DNA from: Capniomyces stellatus
Lineage: Eukaryota; Kickxellomycota; Harpellomycetes; Harpellales; Legeriomycetaceae
Length of the DNA: 64,000 bases
Reading direction: 5' to 3'
Assembly: GCA_001661515.1 (NCBI GenBank)
Contig: LUVW01000031.1
Span: 1-64,000 of the forward strand
This document shows, in pieces, positions 10,572-20,225 of the stretch. Position 1 is the stretch's first letter; each line of letters opens with the position of its first letter. Position numbers and translations under genes: made by a program. The notes beneath the pieces are model-generated. The model was given only the letters and a program-made list of their open reading frames with translations, had not been told where the DNA came from and ran no database searches.

Positions 10572-11885
10572 TTAGATGATGAACATCGAAATAGCGCCTA
10601 AAGCAACAGTGGAAATTTTCAGGACGCTATTGACAGATCCAATGTTGTTGCCAGCCCCATTTACTATTTTGGCCACAGGTTTATTGTCAGGTGCAGCTGG
10701 AGCAAAGTAACGAGTGTCTTCTTCGCTAAGTTTAACCTCACTGTCCAAGACCTTAAAAATATTATCAAAATCGGACCTGGTTCCAGTCTCGTTGGTGCCG
10801 GTGAAAACAGTATTGACAGCATCTTTGACTACGTCCAAAACAAACTTTAAAGCATAGACTGTGGCTTCGATCGTGCTTTCGTTGTATTCTTTAATCAAAA
10901 CATCTTCTTCGCTTTTATCATTAGTTTTGAGAGTAGAGATAACATTAATATCTTCTAAATATACCATAAGGAGCTCACGGAGTTTTGTATTAATATAATC
11001 AGGATCAAAGACAACTTCACGCTTAATAATTCGGTTGCTATCAATATCACTCTGTAATCGAAAAAGTTCCATGACTTTGCTGACTATGCTGGCAATATAT
11101 TTAATTTCATCTTTTTTTTCTTCAATGTAAGATTTCAGACTTTTTGCTAAATCAACTTTGGGGCCTTTGAAATAAGTGCTGTTCAGCTTATCTTTATAGC
11201 CAACAATGAACGACATACGTCTTATAAACTGTGAGCCTGCTACTTTAAAACTTAGTTTTTGCTTTTTGGAATCGAGTTCTTTGAGCTCAAAGAAATATTT
11301 GAGAATTTCGTTCTCTTTGAGTTTTTCGAGTTTTTGGATACTTAAGGTTATACCGTTATCGGGTTTAAAAAAATTTTCGATACTTTCAAAATTTTTGGAA
11401 TCATTTTCAAAATTGAAATTAAAATCAGCTTCGAGATTTTTGATCTTTGAGAGATTTGCATTATCTTCATCAGTCCTGGAATCACTACCTTTAGCTTCAA
11501 TTTTAATTTTGAGCGCTTTAAGCCAATTGTACATTTTGAGCCATTTATCTCTTCCATTTTTAAAAGCATCATAGTCAGTAATTCCCTTTTTAATCGCTTC
11601 AACCAACTCAGCATATTTTTTATTAATATCATTCCTGTATAAGAATGTTACTTTGTTTGTTAAAATATCTTTAACAAATGTTTTAAGCCAGATTTGACTC
11701 CGACTTTCAGAATCTTCCCCGTCTCTACGGTACAATTTACCAGTTAAATTTTGATTTACTGCGCCTACTTCAGATCCTCTAACTCTTGAGCTTGAGTCAA
11801 TCTCAGAAGCACCAGGACTGCCTTCTTCAGTCTTTGAATAGGCTTGGGCGACAAGGGCCAACTGGAATACTGCTGCGATTCTCAT
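10572..11885 (-). CDS. Predicted secreted GPI-anchored protein, array copy 1
   Basis: 437 aa, intronless, family not recognised. It starts with a signal peptide (MRIAAVFQLALVAQAYS) and ends with a small-residue stretch and a hydrophobic tail (NGAGNNIGSVNSVLK... to IISTOP) that fits a GPI-attachment signal, so a cell-surface or wall location is inferred. The mature region is Lys/Glu-rich and probably helical. Possible N-glycosylation sites are NLT, NST and NET. Dibasic sites KLYRR (after residue 50) and IIKRE in the second half could be Kex2 cleavage sites. Copy 1 lacks the poly-Gly tract of copies 2 and 3. It matches copy 2 near residues 55-75 and copy 3 near residues 210-330. A TATA-like element lies 75-95 bp upstream of the start. 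Confidence 0.8.
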   Translation of the reverse strand: MRIAAVFQLALVAQAYSKTEEGSPGASEIDSSSRVRGSEVGAVNQNLTGKLYRRDGEDSESRSQIWLKTFVKDILTNKVTFLYRNDINKKYAELVEAIKKGITDYDAFKNGRDKWLKMYNWLKALKIKIEAKGSDSRTDEDNANLSKIKNLEADFNFNFENDSKNFESIENFFKPDNGITLSIQKLEKLKENEILKYFFELKELDSKKQKLSFKVAGSQFIRRMSFIVGYKDKLNSTYFKGPKVDLAKSLKSYIEEKKDEIKYIASIVSKVMELFRLQSDIDSNRIIKREVVFDPDYINTKLRELLMVYLEDINVISTLKTNDKSEEDVLIKEYNESTIEATVYALKFVLDVVKDAVNTVFTGTNETGTRSDFDNIFKVLDSEVKLSEEDTRYFAPAAPDNKPVAKIVNGAGNNIGSVNSVLKISTVALGAISMFII

Positions 11886-11961
11886 TTTTCTGTTCTGTTC
11901 CTTTTTTTTGAAGTAGTGTGCTTGGAGTTGGTTTTTCTGTTGACTTTGTTGGAAAAGAAAG

Positions 11962-11980
11962 TATATATTTATATATTTAT
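11962..11980 (-). promoter_or_regulatory. TATA-like promoter element, copy 1
   Basis: Alternating A/T sequence (TATATAAATATATAC on the minus strand) 77-95 bp upstream of the copy 1 start codon, in a region conserved in all units. Confidence 0.35.
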
Positions 11981-12846
11981 TGTTTTATATTGTGGGTTTA
12001 TTTATGTTTTATTCTCAAGTCGATGGATGAGGATAATTTTAAAATTTTGAGAAGGGTGGCGGACATGCTTCTTATATATTTTTTTTCTACTTTCAAAATA
12101 ATAGATACCACACCCTATTTCACCATGTTAATTCCTGTTGGAAATGATAATACAACTACTAAAAGCTGTGAAAATAAAGGGTTTGGGAGTATAGGTTTGG
12201 AAGTATGGGTTCATCTGGTCTTGTAAAGGTGCAAGTAACATTATGTTGTATGTTTACGTTTATTTACAAACATAAAAGCAGAGTGTACGATGTGGAACTG
12301 TAAAAAAGAAAAACAACGAATATTCCAAAGGAATATTATTAGACACGTAAAAGCAGAATACAGGCAAATACTGAGATAAGAGAAAAGAAGCAGTTACAAA
12401 ATGGCGCATACTTGGTGCGTGTATTTGGTTGGAGTGCGTGTGTAAAGCCAATTAGGACTGCCAAAGAAACTTTATCGAAAACAAGAAGGACACATCGATG
12501 AGTTGACAAAGATCAGTGGCCGATGAACAAAACACAGAACAAAATACAGAACAAAAGATTTAGAAGCATGGAAATGGAAAGAGTAAGGATTGCGCGAGTC
12601 TATAGTAAAAAGTTTTGGATGTCTAGTATATCAACAAAGCTACGAGTTTATAGCTTCCATTTGCAAAGGTCGTCACATAATTGTACATAACAGCGATGGT
12701 GATTATTGGTGGAAACAAAAAACACACATAACGTTTGGTAAATAAATCAAACACTCTACTCGATGGCGATTGGACTGGCATGCTTTTTTGACGTGCTAGT
12801 ATGTAGAGAATATAGAATAACAAAGGTAGAACAAAGGTAGAGCAAA
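11981..12846. other. Upstream intergenic part of unit 1
   Basis: Conserved in all three units. Short open frames on both strands recur in each copy only because the DNA is duplicated; they lack motifs. It presumably contains regulatory sequence for the minus-strand gene. No gene is called. Confidence 0.5.
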
Positions 12847-12908
12847 AGAAAGTAAGAAAGTAAGAAAGTAAGAAAGTAAGAAAGTAAGAAAGTAAGAAAG
12901 TAAGAAAG
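12847..12908. repeat. (AGAAAGTA)n microsatellite, unit 1
   Basis: Seven to eight near-perfect 8-bp units running directly into the N gap, so the true length is unknown. Confidence 0.9.
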
Positions 12909-13693
12909 NNNNNNNNNNNNNNNNNNNNNNNNNNNNNNNNNNNNNNNNNNNNNNNNNNNNNNNNNNNNNNNNNNNNNNNNNNNNNNNNNNNNNNNNNNNN
13001 NNNNNNNNNNNNNNNNNNNNNNNNNNNNNNNNNNNNNNNNNNNNNNNNNNNNNNNNNNNNNNNNNNNNNNNNNNNNNNNNNNNNNNNNNNNNNNNNNNNN
13101 NNNNNNNNNNNNNNNNNNNNNNNNNNNNNNNNNNNNNNNNNNNNNNNNNNNNNNNNNNNNNNNNNNNNNNNNNNNNNNNNNNNNNNNNNNNNNNNNNNNN
13201 NNNNNNNNNNNNNNNNNNNNNNNNNNNNNNNNNNNNNNNNNNNNNNNNNNNNNNNNNNNNNNNNNNNNNNNNNNNNNNNNNNNNNNNNNNNNNNNNNNNN
13301 NNNNNNNNNNNNNNNNNNNNNNNNNNNNNNNNNNNNNNNNNNNNNNNNNNNNNNNNNNNNNNNNNNNNNNNNNNNNNNNNNNNNNNNNNNNNNNNNNNNN
13401 NNNNNNNNNNNNNNNNNNNNNNNNNNNNNNNNNNNNNNNNNNNNNNNNNNNNNNNNNNNNNNNNNNNNNNNNNNNNNNNNNNNNNNNNNNNNNNNNNNNN
13501 NNNNNNNNNNNNNNNNNNNNNNNNNNNNNNNNNNNNNNNNNNNNNNNNNNNNNNNNNNNNNNNNNNNNNNNNNNNNNNNNNNNNNNNNNNNNNNNNNNNN
13601 NNNNNNNNNNNNNNNNNNNNNNNNNNNNNNNNNNNNNNNNNNNNNNNNNNNNNNNNNNNNNNNNNNNNNNNNNNNNNNNNNNNNNNNNNNNNN
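12909..13693. other. Assembly gap (785 N)
   Basis: A run of 785 Ns between the unit 1 microsatellite and the unit 2 LINE remnant. By comparison with the other units it should hold the rest of the microsatellite, the GAGATA tail and the 3' part of the LINE copy. An open frame crossing the Ns is artificial. Confidence 0.95.
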
Positions 13694-14103
13694 TGCTGGA
13701 GTTATCCTGCTGTTTACTGATGGGATTTTTAGTTCCTGTCTCAGTCTGACCATGGATGTGATTTTAACTGCACTCATGATTTGTCTTGTTGCTTTGTCGA
13801 TTACTTTTTGTAATGGCTTGCATCTTGCTTTGCTCATTCCAAATAGTTTGCCTCCATAGCACGCTATTGGGATGAGTACTGATCTGACTAGTATTGTTCT
13901 TAGTGCCACAGGGGTATTTCTGTCTGCTGAGGAAGAAGCTGGACGTGATTACACTTTCCCTGGTGTTGGCTACGTTGTTCTTTATTGTTCGTTTGCATGT
14001 CCAGTCGGAGTTGGACAGTATTCTCAGGTACTTGTATTTGTCTGACATGGAGACGATTTCTTCTTTGATTTTAAACTCAAAGTCAAAGTCTTGGGTTGAC
14101 TTT
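13694..14103 (-). mobile_element. LINE reverse transcriptase remnant, unit 2
   Basis: Minus-strand coding remnant of a non-LTR retrotransposon. It reads from DKYKYLRILSNSDWTCK (14045 downward) to CYGGKLFGMSKARCKPLQK and KITSMVRLRQELKIPSVN, with a frame break near 13909. The order matches the region just after the RT catalytic domain. It is truncated on both sides, with the gap on the left and unit sequence on the right from 14104, so it is non-functional. Confidence 0.65.
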
Positions 14104-14357
14104 TGTTATTTATTGCATTTAACTTTACGCATTTTTTGATATTATATGGTACTTGGGGTTAATGCTTGTTTAATGGTTATACTTTATTTTGGAGCTCCTG
14201 GTTGGCAGCTATAAAAAACTACAAGCTTAATAAAGAGTGAGAACAGCTGTCAACTAATATTGGCCAGCTTTGTCTGATAGTAAAGTAGAAAAGAGTAAAT
14301 AAAGTGGAAATCGCGAAACTAAACGGCAGAAATGTGTTATTGATGCTTGAACCTAAT

Positions 14358-15698
14358 TTAGATGATGAACATCGAAATAGCGCCTAAAGCAACAGTGGAA
14401 ATTTTCAGGACGCTATTGACAGATCCAATGTTGTTGCCAGCCCCATTTACTATTTTGGCCACAGATTTATTTTCAGGCGCAGCTGGAGCAAAGTAACGAG
14501 TGTCTTCTTCGCTAAGTTTAACATCATTTTTCAAGACACTAAAAATATTATCAAAATCGGACCTGGTTCCAGTCTCGTTGGTGCCGGTAAAAACAGTATT
14601 GACAGCATCTTTGACTACGTCCAAAACAAACTTTAAAGCATAAACTGTGGCTTCGATCATGTTTTCGTTGTATTCTTTAATCAAATCAACTTCTTCGCTT
14701 TTATCATTAATTCCAGTTTTGAGAGTAGAGATAACATTAATATCTTCTAAATATACCATAAGGAGCTCACGGAGTTTTGTGTTAATAGAACCAAAATCAG
14801 TGACAGTGTCACGCTTACTAATTACGCTGCTTGTAATGACACTTTGTACTTTAAGAAATTCCATGATTTTGCTGGCTATGTTGGCAATATATTTAACTTC
14901 ATCTTTTTTTTCTTCAATGTATGATTTCAGACTTTTTGTAAAATCACTTTTTTGGGTTTCGAAATAAGTGCTGTTCAGCTTATCTTTATAGCCAACATTG
15001 AATAATATACGTCTCAAAAATAGTGAGCCAGCTGCTTTAAAACTTAGTTCTTGCTTTTTGGAATCTTCGAGTTCTTTGGAATCTTCGGACTTAAAGTTAG
15101 ATTTGAGACTTTTGAGTATTCCGAGTTTTTCGGAACTTAAGGTTTCACCGATATTGGTTATAAAAAAATTATTAATCTTTTTGATACTTTCTAAATCATC
15201 GAGAGATCCGAGTTCAAAAGCAACCTTGATACTATTGAACTTCTCAATAATGTCGGTGTAATCAGCATTGCGACTACCACCACCACCACCACCACCTTCA
15301 GCTTCAGCTTCAATTTTAATTTTGAGCGCTTTAAGCCAATTGTACCTTTTGAGCCATTTATCTCTTCCATTTTTGAAAGCATTATATTCAGTCTTTCCCT
15401 TTTCAATCGCTTGAATCAACTTAACAAATGTTTCATCACTGCCTTTTTTCTCAACGTATAGTTTGGTTTTTGTTAAAATATCTTTAACAAATGTTTTAAG
15501 CCAGATTTGACTCCGACTTTCAGAATCTTCCCTGTCTCTACGGTACAATTTACCAGTTAAATTTTGATTTACTGCGCCTACTTCAGATCCTCTAACTCTT
15601 GAGCTTGAGTCAATCTCAGAAGCACCAGGACTGCCTTCTTCAGTCTTTGAATAGGCTTGGGCGACAAGGGCCAACTGGAATACTGCTGCGATTCTCAT
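14358..15698 (-). CDS. Predicted secreted GPI-anchored protein, array copy 2
   Basis: 446 aa, the longest copy. The first ~54 and last ~30 residues are essentially those of copy 1 (signal peptide and GPI-like tail). The centre is more different: it has EAEAEGGGGGGGSRNADYTDII and the NNFFITNIGETLSSEKL segment shared with copy 3. It also has its own version of residues 215-320 (SLFLRRILFNVGYKDK, YFETQKSDFTK, ISKRDTVTDF). The dibasic KR in the second half is kept although its surroundings changed. It is intact, with no frameshift. Function is unknown; a surface protein is inferred from the ends. Confidence 0.8.
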   Translation of the reverse strand: MRIAAVFQLALVAQAYSKTEEGSPGASEIDSSSRVRGSEVGAVNQNLTGKLYRRDREDSESRSQIWLKTFVKDILTKTKLYVEKKGSDETFVKLIQAIEKGKTEYNAFKNGRDKWLKRYNWLKALKIKIEAEAEGGGGGGGSRNADYTDIIEKFNSIKVAFELGSLDDLESIKKINNFFITNIGETLSSEKLGILKSLKSNFKSEDSKELEDSKKQELSFKAAGSLFLRRILFNVGYKDKLNSTYFETQKSDFTKSLKSYIEEKKDEVKYIANIASKIMEFLKVQSVITSSVISKRDTVTDFGSINTKLRELLMVYLEDINVISTLKTGINDKSEEVDLIKEYNENMIEATVYALKFVLDVVKDAVNTVFTGTNETGTRSDFDNIFSVLKNDVKLSEEDTRYFAPAAPENKSVAKIVNGAGNNIGSVNSVLKISTVALGAISMFII

Positions 15699-15773
15699 TT
15701 TTCTGTTCTGTTCCTTTTTTTTGAAGTAGTGTGCTTGAAGTTGGTTTTTCTGTTGACTTTGTTGGAAAAGAAA

Positions 15774-15793
15774 GTATATATTTATATATTTAT
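15774..15793 (-). promoter_or_regulatory. TATA-like promoter element, copy 2
   Basis: Same A/T-alternating element as in copy 1, 76-95 bp upstream of the copy 2 start. Confidence 0.35.
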
Positions 15794-16659
15794 TGTTTTA
15801 TATTGTGGGTTTATTTATGTTTTATTCTCAAGTCGATGGATGAGGATAATTTTAAAATTTTGAGAAGGGTGGCGGACATGCTTCTTATATATTTTTTTTC
15901 TACTTTCAAAATAATAGATACCACACCCTATTTCACCATGTTAATTCCTGTTGGGAATGATAATACGACTACTAAAAGCTGTGAAAATAAATGGTTTGGG
16001 AGTATGGGGTTGGAAGTATGGGTTCATCTGGTCTTGTAAAGGTGCAAGTAACATTATGTTGTATGTTTACGTTTATTTACAAACATAAAAGCAGAGTGTA
16101 CGATGTGGAACTGTAAAAAAGAAAAACAACGAATATTCCAAAGGAATATTATTAGACACGTAAAAGCAGAATACAGGCAAATACTGAGATAAGAGAAAAG
16201 AAGCAGTTACAAAATGGCGCATACTTGGTGCGTGTATTTGGTTGGAGTGCGTGTGTAAAGCCAATTAGGACTGCCAAAGAAACTTTATCGAAAACAAGAA
16301 GGACACATCGATGAGTTGACAAAGATCAGTGGCCGATGAACAAAACACAGAACAAAATACAGAACAAAAGATTTAGAAGCATGGAAATGGAAAGAGTAAG
16401 GATTGCGCGAGTCTATAGTAAAAAGTTTTGGATGTCTAGTATATCAACAAAGCTACGAGTTTATAGCTTCCATTTGCAAAGGTCGTCACATAATTGTACA
16501 TAACAGCGATGGTGATTATTGGTGGAAACAAAAAACACACATAACGTTTGGTAAATAAATCAAACACTCTACTCGATGGCGATTGGACTGGCATGCTTTT
16601 TTGACGTGCTAGTATGTAGAGAATATAGAATAACAAAGGTAGAACAAAGGTAGAGCAAA
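15794..16659. other. Upstream intergenic part of unit 2
   Basis: Near-identical to 11981-12846, with only scattered single-base differences. No gene is seen. Confidence 0.5.
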
Positions 16660-16731
16660 AGAAAGTAAGAAAGTAAGAAAGTAAGAAAGTAAGAAAGTAA
16701 GAAAGTAAGAAAGTAAGAAAGAGAGATAGAG
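16660..16731. repeat. (AGAAAGTA)n microsatellite, unit 2
   Basis: About seven 8-bp units followed by a short GAGATAGAG tail, then a single N at 16732 and an abrupt switch into LINE sequence. Confidence 0.9.
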
Positions 16732-16732
16732 N

Positions 16733-17058
16733 GATTTGTCTTGTTGCTTTGTCGATTACTTTTTGTAATGGCTTGCATCTTGCTTTGCTCATTCCAAATA
16801 GTTTGCCTCCATAGCACGCTATTGGGATGAGTACTGATCTGACTAGTATTGTTCTTAGTGCCACAGGGGTATTTCTGTCTGCTGAGGAAGAAGCTGGACG
16901 TGATTACACTTTCCCTGGTGTTGGCTACGTTGTTCTTTATTGTTCGTTTGCATGTCCAGTCGGAGTTGGACAGTATTCTCAGGTACTTGTATTTGTCTGA
17001 CATGGAGACGATTTCTTCTTTGATTTTAAACTCAAAGTCAAAGTCTTGGGTTGACTTT
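16733..17058 (-). mobile_element. LINE reverse transcriptase remnant, unit 3
   Basis: Same remnant as 13778-14103. The segment equivalent to 13694-13777 is missing at the single N (16732), so this join probably hides a gap of unknown size. The peptide DKYKYLRILSNSDWTCK is again present on the minus strand. Confidence 0.65.
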
Positions 17059-17312
17059 TGTTATTTATTGCATTTAACTTTACGCATTTTTTGATATTAT
17101 ATGGTACTTGGGGTTAATGCTTGTTTAATGGTTATACTTTATTTTGGAGCTCCTGGTTGGCAGCTATAAAAAACTACAAGCTTAATAAAGAGTGAGAACA
17201 GCTGTCAACTAATATTGGCCAGCTTTGTCTGATAGTAAAGTAGAAAAGAGTAAATAAAGTGGAAATCGCGAAACTAAACGGCAGAAATGTGCCATTGATA
17301 CTTGAACCTAAT

Positions 17313-18638
17313 TTAGATGATGAACATCGAAATAGCGCCTAAAGCAACAGTGGAAATTTTCAGGACGCTATTGACAGGTCCAATGTTGTTGCCAGCCCCA
17401 TTTACTATTTTGGCCACAGGTTTATTGTCAGGTGCAGCTGGAACAAAGTAACGAGTGTCTTCTTCGCTAAGTTTAACATCATTTTTCAAGACACTAAAAA
17501 TATTATCAAAATCGGACTTGGTTCCAGTCTCGTTGGTGCCGGTAAAAACAGTATTGACAGCATCTTTGACTACGTCCAAAACAAACTTTAAAGCATAGAC
17601 TGTGGCTTCGATCGTGCTTTCGTTGTATTCTTTAATCAAAACATCTTCTTCGCTTTTATCATTAGTTTTGAGAGTAGAGATAACATTAATATCTTCTAAA
17701 TATACCATAAGGAGCTCACGGAGTTTTGTATTAATATAATCAGGATCAAAGACAACTTCACGCTTAATAAATTGGCTGCTTTTAATATCACTATGTAATC
17801 GAAAAAGTTCCATGACTTTGCTGACTATGCTGGCAATATATTTAATTTCATCTTTTTTTTCTTCAATGTATGATTTCAGAATTTTTGCTAAATCAACTTT
17901 GGGGCCTTTGAAATAAGTGCTGTTCAGCTTATCTTTATAGCCAACAATGAACGACATACGTCTTATAAACTGTGAGCCTGCTACTTTAAAACTTAGTTCT
18001 TGCTTTTTGGAATCTTCGAGTTCTTTGGAATCTTCGGACTTAAAGCTAGGTTTGAGTTTTTTGAGTTTTTCGAGTTTTTCGGAACTTAAGGTTTCACCGA
18101 TATTGGTTATAAAAAAATTATTAATCTTTTTGATATTTTCTAAATCATCGAGAGATTCGAGTCCAAAAGCATTATTGATACCATTGAACTTGTCAATAAT
18201 GTCGGTGTAATCAGCACTGCGACTACCACCACCACCACCACCACCTTCAGCTTCAATTTTAATTTTGAGCGCTTTAAGCCAATTGTACCTTTTGAGACAT
18301 TTATCTCTTCCATTTTTGAAAGCATTATATTCAATCTTTCCCTTTTTAATCGCTTCAATCAACTTAAATGTTTTATCATTATCTGGTTTCTTAACGTATA
18401 GTTTGGTTTTTGTTAAAATATCTTTAACAATTTCTTCAAACCAGATTGAAATTTTATTTTCAGAAACTTCGTTGCTTCTACGGTACAATTTACCAGTTAA
18501 ATTTTGATTTACTGCGCCTACTTCAGATCCTCTAACTCTTGAGCTTGAGTCAATCTCAGAAGCACCAGGACTGCCTTCTTCAGTCTTTGAATAGGCTTGG
18601 GCGACAAGGGCCAACTGGAATACTGCTGCGATTCTCAT
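17313..18638 (-). CDS. Predicted secreted GPI-anchored protein, array copy 3
   Basis: 441 aa with the same signal peptide and GPI-like tail as copies 1 and 2. After residue 54 it has its own segment (SNEVSENKISIWFEEIVKD), then a centre like copy 2 (poly-Gly tract, SADYTDII, NNFFITNIGETLSSEKL). From about residue 210 it reads as copy 1 (SQFIRRMSFIVGYKDK, KGPKVDLAK, IKREVVFDPDYINTK), and it returns to the copy 2 form at FSVLKNDVKL. This patchwork indicates gene conversion or unequal crossing-over between copies. The frame is intact. Function is unknown. Confidence 0.8.
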   Translation of the reverse strand: MRIAAVFQLALVAQAYSKTEEGSPGASEIDSSSRVRGSEVGAVNQNLTGKLYRRSNEVSENKISIWFEEIVKDILTKTKLYVKKPDNDKTFKLIEAIKKGKIEYNAFKNGRDKCLKRYNWLKALKIKIEAEGGGGGGGSRSADYTDIIDKFNGINNAFGLESLDDLENIKKINNFFITNIGETLSSEKLEKLKKLKPSFKSEDSKELEDSKKQELSFKVAGSQFIRRMSFIVGYKDKLNSTYFKGPKVDLAKILKSYIEEKKDEIKYIASIVSKVMELFRLHSDIKSSQFIKREVVFDPDYINTKLRELLMVYLEDINVISTLKTNDKSEEDVLIKEYNESTIEATVYALKFVLDVVKDAVNTVFTGTNETGTKSDFDNIFSVLKNDVKLSEEDTRYFVPAAPDNKPVAKIVNGAGNNIGPVNSVLKISTVALGAISMFII

Positions 18639-18713
18639 TTTTCTGTTCTGTTCCTTTTTTTTGAAGTAGTGTGCTTGGAGTTGGTTTTTCTGTTGACTTT
18701 GTTGGAAAAGAAA

Positions 18714-18733
18714 GTATATATTTATATATTTAT
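18714..18733 (-). promoter_or_regulatory. TATA-like promoter element, copy 3
   Basis: Same A/T-alternating element as in copies 1 and 2, 76-95 bp upstream of the copy 3 start. Confidence 0.35.
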
Positions 18734-19600
18734 TGTTTTATATTGTGGGTTTATTTATGTTTTATTCTCAAGTCGATGGATGAGGATAATTTTAAAATTT
18801 TGAGAAGGGTGGCGGGCTTGCTTGTTATATCGTTTTTTTCTACTTTCAAAATAATAGATACCACACCCTATTTCACCATGTTAATTCCTGTTGGAAATGA
18901 TAATACAACTACTAAAAGCTGTGAAAATAAAGGGTTTGGGAGTATAGGTTTGGAAGTATGGGTTCATCTGGTCTTGTAAAGGTGCAAGTAACATTATGTT
19001 GTATGTTTACGTTTATTTACAAACATAAAAGCAGAGTGTACGATGTGGAACTGTAAAAAAGAAAAACAACGAATATTCCAAAGGAATATTATTAGACACG
19101 TAAAAGCAGAATACAGGCAAATACTGAGATAAGAGAAAGGCAGCAGTTACAAAATGGCGCATACTTGGTGCGTGTATTTGGTTGGAGTGCGTGTGTAAAG
19201 CCAATTAGGACTGCCAAAGAAACTTTATCAAAAACAAGAAGGACACATCGATGAGTTGACAAAGATCAGTGGCCGATGAACAAAACACAGAACAAAATAC
19301 AGAACAAAAGATTTAGAAGCATGGAAATGGAAAGAGTAAGGATTGCGCGAGTCTATAGTAAAAAGTTTTGGATGTCTAGTATATCAACAAAGCTACGAGT
19401 TTATAGCTTCCATTTGCAAAGGTCGTCACATAATTGTACATAACAGCGATGGTGATTATTGGTGGAAACAAAAAACACACATAACGTTTGGTAAATAAAT
19501 CAAACACTCTACTCGATGGCGATTGGACTGGCATGCTTTTTTGACGTGCTAGTATGTAGAGAATATAGAATAACAAAGGTAGAACAAAGGTAGAGCAAAA
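18734..19600. other. Upstream intergenic part of unit 3
   Basis: Near-identical to the equivalent parts of units 1 and 2, with a small cluster of changes near 18815-18832. No gene is seen. Confidence 0.5.
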
Positions 19601-19782
19601 GAAAGTAAGAAAGTAAGAAAGTAAGAAAGTAAGAAAGTAAGAAAGTAAGAAAGTAAGAAAGTAAGAAAGTAAGAAAGTAAGAAAGTAAGAAAGTAAGAAA
19701 GTAAGAAAGTAAGAAAGTAAGAAAGTAAGAAAGTAAGAAAGTAAGAAAGAGAGATAGAGAGATAGAGAGATAGAGAGAGAGG
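19601..19782. repeat. (AGAAAGTA)n plus (GAGATA)n microsatellite, unit 3
   Basis: About 18 units of the 8-bp repeat (19601-19749) followed by GAGATA repeats to about 19782, then unique sequence. This is the only copy of the boundary read completely. Confidence 0.9.
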
Positions 19783-20225
19783 TATGGAAATATAAAGCAT
19801 GTGTTTGTGTGTGATTGGTTTGGACGCAGCTTGTTGAAGCATCGGCAAAAGTAGCTATTAACCGCATCAACCAATAGATGCAAAAGATAGATAGCATGAG
19901 CAGTTTTATTTTTCAGCAAAATAAAAAAAAAAGAATATAAACTGCGTTGTTATGTGTGTGTGCACTGAATTGGGTGTTTACAATAAGCAAAAAAGTGCGG
20001 TTTGTCACAATGCTGTGTAAAAAAAATTAAGAAAATAATATAGAGCGCTGATTTAACGGAATCGAAAAAAAAACCAAACAAATTTACACAAACTTTGTCA
20101 TTTATTTGGTTCAACAAAAGAAAAAGAAAAAGAAAAAGAAAACAATAGGATAAATCAGTGGATGATAAAATCCAAGCCAATGCAGTTATAAGGTAAAAAA
20201 AAAACAAAAAGTAGTGTTCAGGTTA
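19783..20225. other. Intergenic region between array and CDC7
   Basis: Unique AT-rich sequence, including an AGAAAA run at 20118-20141. It contains the CDC7 3' flank. No gene is seen. Confidence 0.5.

Larger units (their letters stand above)
9629..19782. repeat. Tandem array of three ~3-kb units
   Basis: Three copies of one unit follow each other: LINE remnant, about 250 bp of gene 3' flank, a minus-strand secreted-protein gene, its upstream region of about 1 kb, and an (AGAAAGTA)n microsatellite. Equivalent points are at 10320, 14106 and 17061, giving a spacing of 2955 bp between units 2 and 3 and 3786 bp (including 785 Ns) between units 1 and 2. Non-coding parts are almost identical between copies, so the duplication or homogenisation is recent. 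Copy number in the real genome may be higher, because both internal joins carry Ns next to the microsatellite. Confidence 0.92.

Noticed and set aside
11918..12226. 102-codon frame repeated in all three units (also 15731-16039, 18671-18979)
   Set aside because: It recurs only because the unit is duplicated. It overlaps the promoter region of the secreted gene, is AT-biased and has no recognisable domain. I cannot support it as a gene.
12623..13909. Long minus-strand frame of 428 codons
   Set aside because: Most of it is the N gap. The two real ends belong to a LINE remnant and a microsatellite that merely share a frame.
19376..19897. Minus-strand frame rich in FLTFLLSY repeats in unit 3
   Set aside because: It is the translation of the (AGAAAGTA)n microsatellite. 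The periodic 'membrane protein' is an artefact of the 8-bp repeat.
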